From contig NZ_MVIH01000014.1 in the NCBI RefSeq assembly GCF_002086695.1, positions 1-64,000 of the forward strand: a DNA stretch of 64,000 nt, read 5' to 3'. A program made the translations under genes and the position numbers. The DNA comes from Mycolicibacterium rhodesiae (GTDB taxonomy: Bacteria > Actinomycetota > Actinomycetes > Mycobacteriales > Mycobacteriaceae). This document shows positions 1 through 7,769 of the stretch, one piece after another. The number at the start of each line of letters is the position of its first letter. Position 1 is the first letter of the stretch. A model generated the notes under the pieces. That model was not told where the DNA came from, made no database searches, and saw nothing but the letters and a program-made list of their open reading frames with translations.

Positions 1-250
1 GCGCAACTTCCCAAGCGCGCACTCTCACGTGAGGCAACCAACAGCACTACACGCGCATCTTGACATGAGGCAACAGGATGATCTGTGGACAATCGCGGAA
101 CTGGGGATAACGCCTACTACTTCAGCTGGCTGGCCGCGTACTCATCGGGCCGATTCTTCGTCAGCCACAATCAAATTGGCGCCAACCCCCAATCGCAAAA
201 ACGGCTGCCGGCGCGCGACGCACGCACCGAGAGCCGCCTCACGACACCGA
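1..250. other. Left edge, no gene supported
   Basis: No convincing coding frame or RNA gene is visible. The only long open frame here runs antisense into the neighbouring lipoprotein gene and has shadow-like composition. A short word, TGAGGCAAC, occurs twice (near 30 and 65) and may belong to the control region of a gene beyond the left edge. No promoter can be assigned. Confidence 0.5.
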
Positions 251-964
251 TCAGGGAGTGATCGTCGTCTTCTCGTCGATGATGTTGGTGGCGTCCATCA
301 GCGGACCCTCCTGGCCGTCCAGCGCGTCGGCGTTCATCTGCAGGACATACAGACCGTCCTGGCCGGGAATCACGACCGTCTTCTGGGCGATGATCCGCTT
401 CTTGCCGTCTTTGGTGTAGTTGCCACCGAGCTGAACGGCGTCGAAACCGCTCAGGGTGCTCTTGTTGGCGCCGTCGCCGAGCGGCGTCCACCCCGGCAGG
501 TTCTGCAGCTCACCCGGCGCGAACTCGAGAACCTTTTTGGGGTCGACGTTGCCGGTCAACTTGGAGACGATCGCGATGATGCTCGGCGGATCGTTCTTGT
601 CCTGCGGGTTGTCGAAGACAATCGCCCCGTAAGCCCAGTCCGGGGTCTGCTGGCCGGCGTCCGACCACCCCGGCGGCATCGCCAGATCGATGTTGGGGGA
701 ACCGGGATCGCCACGCTTGACCGGCGTCTCGGTGATCTGGTTCTCCTTCAGGTAATCCTGGATGGTCTTGTTCGTGCCCGCGGCCGGCGCCGGACTCGCC
801 GATGTCTCAGTGGATTTCGAGGTCGATGTCTCGGTGGACGTCGACGTCGACGTGGAGGTCGACGTCTTGCTGTCGTTCTTGCTGTCAGAACCGCAGCCGA
901 CGAGCGCGAAACTCAAGGAAACGGCGGCCAGGCCCGCCGTGGCTACCGCCGTCATCTTGTTCAT
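251..964 (-). CDS. LpqN/LpqT-family lipoprotein
   Basis: A 237-residue secreted lipoprotein of the mycobacterial LpqN family; members are envelope-anchored and their molecular role is not settled. The start ATG at 964 is chosen because an AAGGAGAAC ribosome site lies just upstream. It opens a clean signal peptide ending in the lipobox A-L-V-G-C, with the lipidated Cys at residue 24. A Ser/Thr-rich low-complexity linker (residues about 26-57) follows, then the globular domain containing PPGW and KLTGN motifs, which recur in the LpqT-like protein at 39.5-40.1 kb. The two are paralogues by eye. It lies divergent from the PE-PPE hydrolase gene. Confidence 0.8.
   Translation of the reverse strand: MNKMTAVATAGLAAVSLSFALVGCGSDSKNDSKTSTSTSTSTSTETSTSKSTETSASPAPAAGTNKTIQDYLKENQITETPVKRGDPGSPNIDLAMPPGWSDAGQQTPDWAYGAIVFDNPQDKNDPPSIIAIVSKLTGNVDPKKVLEFAPGELQNLPGWTPLGDGANKSTLSGFDAVQLGGNYTKDGKKRIIAQKTVVIPGQDGLYVLQMNADALDGQEGPLMDATNIIDEKTTITP
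800..866 (-). repeat. Low-complexity TST linker coding repeat
   Basis: This stretch encodes alternating Ser and Thr in the linker of the upstream lipoprotein. The DNA is built from near-repeats of a GACGTC-like hexamer, so repeat number could vary between strains and change linker length. Confidence 0.6.
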
Positions 965-1096
965 CGAACGAGTTCTCCTTTGTTGTGGCGCGCTGTCGCC
1001 AGCGATCAACCAAATTCGATTGAGCAGCTTAGTGCCCTTCACAGCGAAACCACATGAATCTTTGTGAAACCGCTTTTGCCACGGCACTGGAGAAAC

Positions 1097-1187
1097 AGGC
1101 GCACCATGGGCTGAGGCCGCGAAATTGCAATGGCGCAGCGTGGTCGCGGTGGTGGGTCGGGTGAAGCCACCATGGGCGGTGCGCCTG
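1097..1187. repeat. 10-base inverted repeat in a divergent intergenic region
   Basis: CAGGCGCACC at 1097-1106 is matched by its exact reverse complement at 1178-1187, just before the PE-PPE hydrolase start. The arms are 71 bases apart, so a cruciform or long-range RNA stem is possible. Function is unknown, and chance occurrence in GC-rich DNA cannot be excluded. Confidence 0.35.
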
Positions 1188-1191
1188 GCGT

Positions 1192-2499
1192 GTGGGGGGC
1201 GCCGTGGGCAGCGTTGTGCGCTTGCTGTGCCTGGCCGTGTCGAGCGTCGTCGCGTCGGCGATGCTGACCGTCACTGTTCAGCTGGCGGCCACCACCGCCC
1301 TGATCATGGGCGGCACGGGACACCCTCTGGTGGGCGAATCCCCGGATTTCGTCGACCAGTTCACGCAGGACGCGCTCGATCTCTTCATCGCCCCCACCGG
1401 CGCGGTGCGGGCCGATTCGTCTGACCCCGGCACCTACCACCGGGTCGCCGTCGGCACCCCCGAACAGTTCTGGCCGGTGGCCGGCGCGGACCACTTCGAT
1501 GCGTCTGTGGCGGCAGGTGCCGACAATCTGGGTAACTGCCTGCAGGGCCGGACGTCCTGCGAGGCGCGACATCTCGGCGCCGACGCGCCCGCGTCGGATT
1601 ACGTGGTGTTCGGGTATTCGCAGAGCGCGAGGATCGCATCGATCGTCAAGCGCGACCTCATCGCGCAGTACCGCGCCTCCGTCGGCGCCACGCCGACAGT
1701 CTCGTTCGTGGTCGTCAGTAATCCGAACCGGCCGAACGGAGGCTTCCTCGAACGCTTTGCGGGCTTCTACATCCCCATCCTGGCGGTCACGTTCGACGGG
1801 GCGGCCCCCACCGACAGCTGCGATGCCGACGGCACCAACTGCCGGTTCCTCACCGCCGACATCGCGCAGCAGTACGACGGCTGGGCCGACTTCCCGCGAC
1901 GGCCGCTGAACCTGTTGGCCGACCTCAACGCGCTGGCCGGAATCGCCTACCTGCACCAGCACTACGTCGTGTCCGCCGCCGGCGCGATCAATCAGGGCAC
2001 CACCGGCGACACCACGTACTACCTGCTGCCGACCCGGCGCCTGCCGCTGCTGATGCCGCTCGCTCAACTCGGGGTGCCGGGACCGATCCTCGACGTCCTC
2101 GACGCCCCCCTGCGGGTGATCGTCGAGTGGGCCTACGACCGAACCATCAATCCCGGCGAGCCGACCCCGGCGACGCTGGCGAATCCGAAAGACCCGGCGA
2201 CCATGGTCCGCGACCTCCTCGCCGCGATCCCCGTCGGAGTCGACGACGGGCTGCAAGAGGCTGGGTTGGGGCGGCCACTCGGAACGACGCCTGCGGGACC
2301 GTTCGGCGTCGGCGGCGCAACGCCGCCCGGCGGGCCACCGCCGAGCAGTCCGGCGCCGGCCACCCGCCGCGCCACCGCACGGCCATCCGGTGCCGCAGGC
2401 CACAGACCCCGCACACAACCGGCCCGATCGCAGCGACCGCCCGCCGCAAACGCCACCCCGGCGCACTCCGGCGTCGGTCGCCACCGGGCCCGGTTCTGA
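1192..2499 (+). CDS. PE-PPE-domain (PF08237-like) serine hydrolase
   Basis: A 435-residue putative membrane-anchored or exported esterase of the PE-PPE-domain alpha/beta-hydrolase family. It lacks the PE or PPE module itself. Residues about 8-40 form a hydrophobic export or anchor segment. The nucleophile elbow G-Y-S-Q-S at 141-145 puts the catalytic Ser at 143, followed by family motifs such as SNPNRPNGG and QYDGWADFP. The last 90 residues are Pro/Ala/Arg-rich and probably disordered. The start is uncertain: GTG 1192 or GTG 1204, the latter preceded by a G-rich tract that could act as ribosome site. Relatives hydrolyse short to medium acyl esters, but no substrate can be read here. Confidence 0.8.
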   Translation: MGGAVGSVVRLLCLAVSSVVASAMLTVTVQLAATTALIMGGTGHPLVGESPDFVDQFTQDALDLFIAPTGAVRADSSDPGTYHRVAVGTPEQFWPVAGADHFDASVAAGADNLGNCLQGRTSCEARHLGADAPASDYVVFGYSQSARIASIVKRDLIAQYRASVGATPTVSFVVVSNPNRPNGGFLERFAGFYIPILAVTFDGAAPTDSCDADGTNCRFLTADIAQQYDGWADFPRRPLNLLADLNALAGIAYLHQHYVVSAAGAINQGTTGDTTYYLLPTRRLPLLMPLAQLGVPGPILDVLDAPLRVIVEWAYDRTINPGEPTPATLANPKDPATMVRDLLAAIPVGVDDGLQEAGLGRPLGTTPAGPFGVGGATPPGGPPPSSPAPATRRATARPSGAAGHRPRTQPARSQRPPAANATPAHSGVGRHRARF

Positions 2500-2562
2500 C
2501 CACTGTGTGACGCCCCGTGAAGGCACGCGTTTGCCGATCTTGCGCATGGGTAAGTTGGCGCC

Positions 2563-3039
2563 ATGGGAAAGTCCATCGTCGCAACCTCATTGGCCACCGC
2601 CGCGGCCGCCGTGGCCGGCAGCATCGCCAGCCGCTCCGGTGTCGAGACCTGGTATCCCCGGATTCGTAAACCCCGCTACGTTCCACCGAACGCCGTGTTC
2701 CCGGTGGCGTGGACGACGCTGTATGCCGATATCGCCGTGACGTCGGCGGCGACGATCGACAAGCTCTGGGCCAACGGTGAGGAAGCCAAGGCGCGGGCCT
2801 ACATCGGCGCGCTCGGCGTCAACCTGGTGCTGAATGCCGGCTGGAGCTGGCTGTTCTTCAAGTCCCACAAGCTCGGACCGTCAGCGGTGGCGGCCGGCGC
2901 ACTCGCGGTCAGCAGCGCCGACCTGGCGCGCCGGTCGGCCGCCGCGGACCCGAAGCTCGGGGCGGCGCTGGCGCCCTACCCGTTGTGGTGCTCGTTCGCG
3001 ACGCTGATGTCGACCGACATCTGGCGCCTCAACCGTTAG
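2563..3039 (+). CDS. TspO/MBR-family membrane protein
   Basis: A 158-residue integral membrane protein of the TspO family (tryptophan-rich sensory protein, the translocator protein family), which binds tetrapyrroles and other hydrophobic ligands. Diagnostic features are the early W-Y-P-x-I-R-K-P-x-Y-x-P-P loop (about residues 29-42) and the N-x-x-L-N-A-G-W-S-W-L-F-F helix in the middle. About five helices fit the usual length. A TAAGTT hexamer ends 6 bases upstream of the ATG, so the transcript may be leaderless. It converges on the choloylglycine-family gene, sharing 4 bases of stop region. Confidence 0.88.
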   Translation: MGKSIVATSLATAAAAVAGSIASRSGVETWYPRIRKPRYVPPNAVFPVAWTTLYADIAVTSAATIDKLWANGEEAKARAYIGALGVNLVLNAGWSWLFFKSHKLGPSAVAAGALAVSSADLARRSAAADPKLGAALAPYPLWCSFATLMSTDIWRLNR

Positions 3040-3998
3040 AACGCCATCTCACGCGGCGCGAAGCGGTCGGTGATGTCGCCGATCAGCGATTCGTCGTAGG
3101 GGTCGACCGCGACCGGCGTGTCGTCGAGCTTCAACCGGTCCATGTCGACCCACACGACGTTGGGGCTGGTGGTCAACTCGAAGAAGTACATCCGGTTGGT
3201 CAGGTCGGTCACTGTCCGGTATTCGGTGTTGTAGACGCCGAAGTCGCCGTAGGGAGCGCCGAACGGAACCGACACATTCCGCATGATCGCCATCACGCTC
3301 GCGATCGCCTCGCGCTGTGAATTCGGGGTGGGCAGCAGGGCGCTGTAGTAGGCGGCACGCTGGAACCGATCGACCGGGTTGACGTTTCCCGGCAACGGCA
3401 TCTCCCGGCTCGGGTGGGAAAAGTCTTGCAGGGACAGCAGATTCAGCTGCTCGTCGTAGGTGGGATCGTTGGTCATCAACGTGAACTGGCGGCCGTGGTG
3501 GACCACCGCCTTGCCCTGGGCGAATTCGATGATCGCCGAGTCGCCACCGGCGTCCTCGAGGGCGACGTGCAGGTTCGCGTCACGTCCATGCGCCGACACC
3601 TTCACCAGCTGGATCTCCTCCATCAGTCGCAACGCCTCGGCGACGGTGTCCGCCTGATCCAGCAGATACTGCAACCACAATCCGGCCTGCACCCCGGGTT
3701 TCGCCGGGTCGCGCGGGCCGAAGTCCGTCTCGTTCAGGTACAGCCCGTGGCCGGCCAGGCCCGCCTCGTTGAGGCCGTCCACGGTGCCCAGTCCGTAGAC
3801 GGTCGTCACCAGGCTGGCGTAGCGGCTCGTCCAGCGCAGCGGATTCGGGTCGGCGACGATTCCGGTCGGCTTGCTGCCGTCGCGGTCCCGCCCGCGGGGA
3901 AATCCGACGATCAACGGCTGCGTCGACTCCGGCCAGTCCATCGAGCGCCCGGTCAGAACCGCTAGGTCATTGGTGTTCCACAGCACCCGAGTACACAT
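3036..3998 (-). CDS. Choloylglycine hydrolase-family (linear amide C-N hydrolase)
   Basis: A 320-residue Ntn-fold amidase of the bile salt hydrolase/penicillin V acylase family. The start ATG at 3998 is chosen because it places Cys at residue 2 (M-C-T-R-V), the autocatalytically exposed nucleophile of this family; an upstream in-frame extension would bury it. Family motifs follow: G-R-S-M-D-W near residues 17-22, and the N-E-A-G-L and L-N-E-T blocks. No signal peptide is seen, so it is probably cytoplasmic. Natural substrate in mycobacteria is unknown; N-acyl amides or acyl-homoserine lactones are possible. Its stop overlaps that of tspO by 4 bases, convergently. Confidence 0.85.
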   Translation of the reverse strand: MCTRVLWNTNDLAVLTGRSMDWPESTQPLIVGFPRGRDRDGSKPTGIVADPNPLRWTSRYASLVTTVYGLGTVDGLNEAGLAGHGLYLNETDFGPRDPAKPGVQAGLWLQYLLDQADTVAEALRLMEEIQLVKVSAHGRDANLHVALEDAGGDSAIIEFAQGKAVVHHGRQFTLMTNDPTYDEQLNLLSLQDFSHPSREMPLPGNVNPVDRFQRAAYYSALLPTPNSQREAIASVMAIMRNVSVPFGAPYGDFGVYNTEYRTVTDLTNRMYFFELTTSPNVVWVDMDRLKLDDTPVAVDPYDESLIGDITDRFAPREMAF

Positions 3999-4060
3999 GG
4001 CTGACAGGTTAGCCCGCGAGGCACGCGCATCAGCCGAACGATCAGTGGTATCAAAGCCCC

Positions 4061-4762
4061 GTGCGGCGGCTGATCGTCTGCCTGACGACGACACTGTGCC
4101 TGGCGACGGGACTCGGTCCGGCGGCGTGCGCGAAACCCACTTCGCCGCCGCCGCCGCCGCCGTCGTCGTCCTCATCGCCGTCGGCACCCGACGCCGGGGC
4201 GATCAATCCGGCCAATATCAAACGCATCCGGTCGTCGCTCCCGGCCGGCTACGAGGTTGCCGACGTGGCGGGGCCGGTGAGCGCTGCGGGCTTGTGGGGG
4301 TTCGGATCCGGGTGGACGGCAGCCCCGCCGCAGTGCGCGGCGCTCGCGGACCCGGCCCCCGCCGATCCCGGTGCACGGGGCTACTCGGCATCCGGGGCAG
4401 GCGGAACCGTCTACGTCGTTGTCGCCGTACCCACCCAACCGGCGCCGGATGACGCGGTGGTCGGTGAGTGCGCCCGGTGGACGATGACGTTCGCGCACAC
4501 CACCGGTGACGTGACCCTGGCGCCCGCGTCCGAAGCGCCAAGTATCGACGGTGTCCTGACCGTCGCGATGTCGGTCACCACCCGCACCGTCGTCGAGTCC
4601 GGCACCGAGACAGACGGCCAGGCCGTCACCGCGCAGGCCTACGTCGGCGGCCACGTCGTCTACGTCACCCTCGTCACCGATCCCGGATCACCGCATCCGG
4701 CACTGGATTCCCGTTCCGTCGGCGATCTTCTGGTCGCGACGGTCGCTGCCCTGCGCGGCTGA
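4061..4762 (+). CDS. Putative secreted DUF5642-family protein
   Basis: A 233-residue secreted protein starting at GTG. The N-terminus is a signal peptide with an A-A-C lipobox-like end (Cys near residue 23), then a Pro/Ser tract. The globular part has paired cysteines (near P-P-Q-C and G-E-C-A-R) that could form a disulphide. It is a clear paralogue of the next gene: both share P-A-G-Y/P-D-F near the N-terminus, an A-P-x-I-D-G motif and a terminal R-D/G-D-L-L-V-A block. I assign DUF5642 from memory; this position matches Rv0999. Function unknown. It sits 19 bases upstream of its paralogue, so the two are probably co-transcribed. Confidence 0.72.
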   Translation: MRRLIVCLTTTLCLATGLGPAACAKPTSPPPPPPSSSSSPSAPDAGAINPANIKRIRSSLPAGYEVADVAGPVSAAGLWGFGSGWTAAPPQCAALADPAPADPGARGYSASGAGGTVYVVVAVPTQPAPDDAVVGECARWTMTFAHTTGDVTLAPASEAPSIDGVLTVAMSVTTRTVVESGTETDGQAVTAQAYVGGHVVYVTLVTDPGSPHPALDSRSVGDLLVATVAALRG

Positions 4763-4781
4763 GGCAGGTACATTGGCCACG

Positions 4782-5441
4782 ATGTTGAAACCCGGCGCGG
4801 TCGTCGCAGTGCTGTGCGCCGGACTGGCGGTGGCGTGCTCATCGGGCGCACCAGCCGAACCGAAGGCCGATATCGCCAAGGTGACGACGGTGAAGTCGAG
4901 CTTCGGCCCGGACTTCACGGTCTCCGAGGTGGCCAAGACCGGAATCGACCCGCAGGTGCTGGCCGGCCAGAAACTGCCCGACGGCCTGACCTTCGATCCG
5001 CCGTCGTGTGCGAAGTACGCGACCGGACAACTCGTGCCACAGGGCACCCAGGGCAACATGGCCGCTGTGTCGGCCGAGGGCCAGGGCAACCGCTTCATCG
5101 TGATCGCCGTCGAAACCGATTCGGCAGTGCCGGTGACCGAGCCCGGGCCGGACTGCCGCAAGGTCACCTTCACCGGCAGCGCGCTGCGCGGGTTGGTGGA
5201 GTCGGTCGAGGCGCCCACGATCGACGGCACCAAGACCCTCGGCGTCCACCGCGTGCTGCAGGCGGTGGTCAACAACCAGGCGCGCACCGGCGAGACGTAC
5301 AACTACTCCGCCCATTTCGGCGTCTATCAGGTGATCGTGAGCGCCAACCCGCTGGTGGTGCCCGACAAGCCGGTGGTGCCGGTGAACACCGGGCGGGCCC
5401 GGGATCTGCTGGTCGCCGGCGTCAACGCCATCCGGGGCTGA
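4782..5441 (+). CDS. DUF5642-family lipoprotein (tandem paralogue)
   Basis: A 219-residue lipoprotein, tandem paralogue of the preceding gene. ATG 4782 is preferred; an in-frame TTG at 4773 lies very close to the GAGGCAGG ribosome site. The signal peptide ends in A-V-A-C-S-S, a good lipobox. The mature domain keeps one cysteine pair (P-P-S-C and P-D-C-R-K), the A-P-T-I-D-G motif and a C-terminal A-R-D-L-L-V-A-G-V-N-A-I block. Function unknown; presumably an envelope or surface protein. It converges on the AlkB-like gene with only two bases between the stops, leaving no room for a separate terminator. Confidence 0.75.
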   Translation: MLKPGAVVAVLCAGLAVACSSGAPAEPKADIAKVTTVKSSFGPDFTVSEVAKTGIDPQVLAGQKLPDGLTFDPPSCAKYATGQLVPQGTQGNMAAVSAEGQGNRFIVIAVETDSAVPVTEPGPDCRKVTFTGSALRGLVESVEAPTIDGTKTLGVHRVLQAVVNNQARTGETYNYSAHFGVYQVIVSANPLVVPDKPVVPVNTGRARDLLVAGVNAIRG

Positions 5442-5443
5442 CC

Positions 5444-6040
5444 TCAGCGCACGTCGCGCGGGCGGAACTGGATGCTGATCCGCGGTCCTTTGGGCAGCGC
5501 GGTTTTGGGAACGGCGTGCTCCCAGGTTCGTTGGCACGAACCGCCCATCACCAGAAGGTCGCCGTGGTGTTGCGGTAGCCGCAGCGACTGGCCGCCGCCG
5601 CGGGGCCGCAGCGCGAACACCCGGGTGGCGCCGAGGCTGACGATCGCCACCATGGTGTCCTCGGTGCTGCTGCGGCCGATGGTGTCGCCGTGCCAAGCCA
5701 CGCTGTCGGCGCCGTCGCGGTACAGGCACAGCCCGGCACTGGTGAACGGTTCGCCCAGTTCGCCGGCATAGACGTCGTTGAGGCGACGGCGCAGCTTCGT
5801 TATGGCGGGGTTCGGGGGCGGTTCGGTGAGCAGATCGTGGAAGCTGACCAGGCGTGGAACGTCGAGGACCCGGTCATACATCTGCCGACGCTCCGCGCGC
5901 CAGGCGACGTCGTCGAGCAGGGAGTCGAACAACGCATCGGCGTCGTCGACCCATGCCGAGCGCATGTCGATCCACGCGCCGGCACCAAGCTCGCGGCGCT
6001 CACTGTGCTCGAACAGCGCGCCCTGAACCGGGACAGACAC
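5444..6040 (-). CDS. AlkB-like 2-oxoglutarate/Fe(II) dioxygenase
   Basis: A 198-residue enzyme of the AlkB superfamily, which uses Fe(II), O2 and 2-oxoglutarate to demethylate damaged nucleic acids or proteins. The iron ligands are visible: H-x-D in W-H-G-D-T (about residues 117-119) and the distal His in T-W-E-H. They are followed by the C-terminal R-I-S-I-Q-F-R motif whose arginines bind 2-oxoglutarate. GTG 6040 is chosen as the first start giving a normal-length protein; no strong ribosome site precedes it. It lies 44 bases downstream of soxR on the same strand. The position matches Rv1000c. DNA repair is inferred, not shown. Confidence 0.85.
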   Translation of the reverse strand: MSVPVQGALFEHSERRELGAGAWIDMRSAWVDDADALFDSLLDDVAWRAERRQMYDRVLDVPRLVSFHDLLTEPPPNPAITKLRRRLNDVYAGELGEPFTSAGLCLYRDGADSVAWHGDTIGRSSTEDTMVAIVSLGATRVFALRPRGGGQSLRLPQHHGDLLVMGGSCQRTWEHAVPKTALPKGPRISIQFRPRDVR

Positions 6041-6084
6041 AGCACGAGGATATCGCACATCTGTTCGACGCTGAAGCTTCGAAG

Positions 6085-6516
6085 CTAGAGTTTTGCCGCC
6101 CCGGGACCGTGTCCGGCGAGGATGTCTTCGGGGTTGGACAGCGCGCAACTGCGCAGGCTCAGGCAACCGCAACCGATGCAGTCGGCGAGGTTGTCGCGCA
6201 ACCGCTGCAGGTGGTCGATCCGCTCGTCGAGGTCGTCGCGCCAGCCCGCCGACAGCCGCGCCCAGTCCCGGCTGGTGGGAACCCGGTCGGTCGGCAGCGT
6301 GGCCAGTGCTTCGCGGACCCTGGCCAGGGGGATGCCAAGGCGCTGGGACATCCTGATGAAGGCCACCCGCCGCAGCGTGTCGCGCGGGTATCGCCGCTGG
6401 TTGCCCGAGGTTCGGCGGCTGCTGATCAGGCCCTCGCGCTCGTAGAAGTGCAGTGCCGAGATCGCCACTCCGGCTCGCGCCGCGAGCTCGCCGGGCCCCA
6501 GTTCGTGCTCGGTCAC
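6085..6516 (-). CDS. soxR: Redox-sensitive MerR-family activator SoxR
   Basis: A 143-residue MerR-type regulator. The N-terminal helix-turn-helix reads A-R-A-G-V-A-I-S-A-L-H-F-Y-E-R-E-G-L (about residues 13-30). A dimerisation helix follows, then the SoxR-specific [2Fe-2S] motif C-x2-C-x-C-x5-C (C-I-G-C-G-C ending in S-C). One-electron oxidation by redox-cycling compounds activates promoters of this family by DNA distortion. It is divergent from arcA with 47 bases between starts and upstream of the AlkB-like gene. Direct control of either neighbour is inference; I did not find a clear SoxR operator by eye. Confidence 0.92.
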   Translation of the reverse strand: MTEHELGPGELAARAGVAISALHFYEREGLISSRRTSGNQRRYPRDTLRRVAFIRMSQRLGIPLARVREALATLPTDRVPTSRDWARLSAGWRDDLDERIDHLQRLRDNLADCIGCGCLSLRSCALSNPEDILAGHGPGAAKL

Positions 6517-6563
6517 TCCTCGACGATAGATGAGCTGACGCAGGTGTTGTTACGGTGCTATTC

Positions 6564-7769
6564 GTGACTGCCGCCGTACTTGGCTCCAACTCCGAGGTCG
6601 GGACGCTGCGGGTCGTCATCCTGCACCGTCCCGGTGCCGAACTGCAGCGGCTGACCCCACGCAACAACGACAAACTGCTGTTCGACGGTCTGCCGTGGGT
6701 GGCGCGGGCCCAGCAGGAGCACGATGCGTTCGCCGATCTGCTGCGGTCGCGGGGGGTGGAAGTGCTGTTGCTGTCCGACCTGCTCACCGAGGCGCTGAGC
6801 AGCGGAGCGGCCAGGATGCAGGGTATCTCCGCGGCGGTCGATGCGCGCCGGCTGGGATTGCCTCTGGCGCAGGAGCTTTCGGCCTACCTGCGCAGCCTGG
6901 AGCCGGCGGCGCTGGCGCATGTGCTGATGGCGGGCATGACATTCACCGAAATGCCTTCGGGCACAACGTCGGACATGTCACTGGTCCGGTTGATGCATCA
7001 CGGCGGCGACTTCGTCATCGAGCCGCTGCCGAACCTGTTGTTCACCCGCGACTCGTCGTTCTGGATCGGCCCTCGGGTGGCCATCACCTCGCTGGCCCTG
7101 CCCGCGCGGATGCGCGAAACCTCACTCACCGACCTCATCTACGCCCATCACCCGCGTTTCCTCGGTGTGCGTCGTGCCTACGAATCGCACACCGCGCCGG
7201 TGGAAGGCGGCGACGTGCTGCTGCTCTCGCCCGGCGTGGTGGCCGTCGGAGTGGGAGAGCGCACGACCCCGGCGGGTGCGGAAGCATTGGCGCGCAGCCT
7301 GTTCGACGACGGGTTGGCTCACACGGTGCTGGCCGTCCCGATCGCCCAGGAGCGGGCCCAGATGCACCTGGACACCGTCTGCACGATGGTCGACGTCGAC
7401 GCAGTCGTGATGTACCCGGCGATCAGTGACTCGCTGTCGGCGTTCACCATCAAACGGACACCCGACGGGGTGAAGATCCTCGACGAGGCGCCGTTCGTCA
7501 AGGCGGCCGCCGATGCGATGGGAACGGCGCTGCGCGTCATCGACACCGGGCTTGACCCGGTGACCGCCGAACGCGAGCAATGGGATGACGGCAACAACAC
7601 CCTCGCGGTGGCGCCCGGCGTCGTCGTCGCCTACGAACGCAACACCGAAACCAATGCCCGGCTGCAGGATTCAGGTATCGAGGTGCTGCCGATCGCGGCC
7701 TCCGAGCTCGGCACCGGTCGCGGCGGTCCGCGGTGCATGTCATGTCCGGTGGCCCGGGACCCATCGTGA
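6564..7769 (+). CDS. arcA: Arginine deiminase
   Basis: A 401-residue cytoplasmic enzyme converting L-arginine to citrulline and ammonia. Guanidino-modifying-enzyme motifs are intact: F-T-R-D-S-S, E-G-G-D-V, H-L-D-T-V-C-T-M with the catalytic His, D-D-G-N-N, and the C-terminal G-G-P-R-C-M-S-C-P with the nucleophilic Cys. It aligns closely with my memory of Rv1001. GTG 6564 gives the homologous length; GTG 6555 is an in-frame alternative. No arcB or arcC is nearby, so a complete ATP-yielding arginine deiminase pathway is not encoded here. The stop overlaps the start of the aldehyde dehydrogenase gene by GTGA, suggesting translational coupling. Confidence 0.93.
   Translation: MTAAVLGSNSEVGTLRVVILHRPGAELQRLTPRNNDKLLFDGLPWVARAQQEHDAFADLLRSRGVEVLLLSDLLTEALSSGAARMQGISAAVDARRLGLPLAQELSAYLRSLEPAALAHVLMAGMTFTEMPSGTTSDMSLVRLMHHGGDFVIEPLPNLLFTRDSSFWIGPRVAITSLALPARMRETSLTDLIYAHHPRFLGVRRAYESHTAPVEGGDVLLLSPGVVAVGVGERTTPAGAEALARSLFDDGLAHTVLAVPIAQERAQMHLDTVCTMVDVDAVVMYPAISDSLSAFTIKRTPDGVKILDEAPFVKAAADAMGTALRVIDTGLDPVTAEREQWDDGNNTLAVAPGVVVAYERNTETNARLQDSGIEVLPIAASELGTGRGGPRCMSCPVARDPS

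Noticed and set aside
60..120. TTGACA at 60-65 as a promoter -35 element
   Set aside because: No acceptable -10 hexamer lies 16-19 bases downstream and no gene follows on that strand.
1039..2547. About 500-codon open frame antisense to the PE-PPE-domain hydrolase
   Set aside because: Arg/Gly-rich shadow; the plus-strand gene carries an intact GYSQS nucleophile motif.
3036..4187. Longer form of the choloylglycine-family protein with 63 extra N-terminal residues
   Set aside because: The extension would bury the Cys2 nucleophile and overlaps the divergent DUF5642 gene; it is low-complexity Ala/Arg/Thr sequence.
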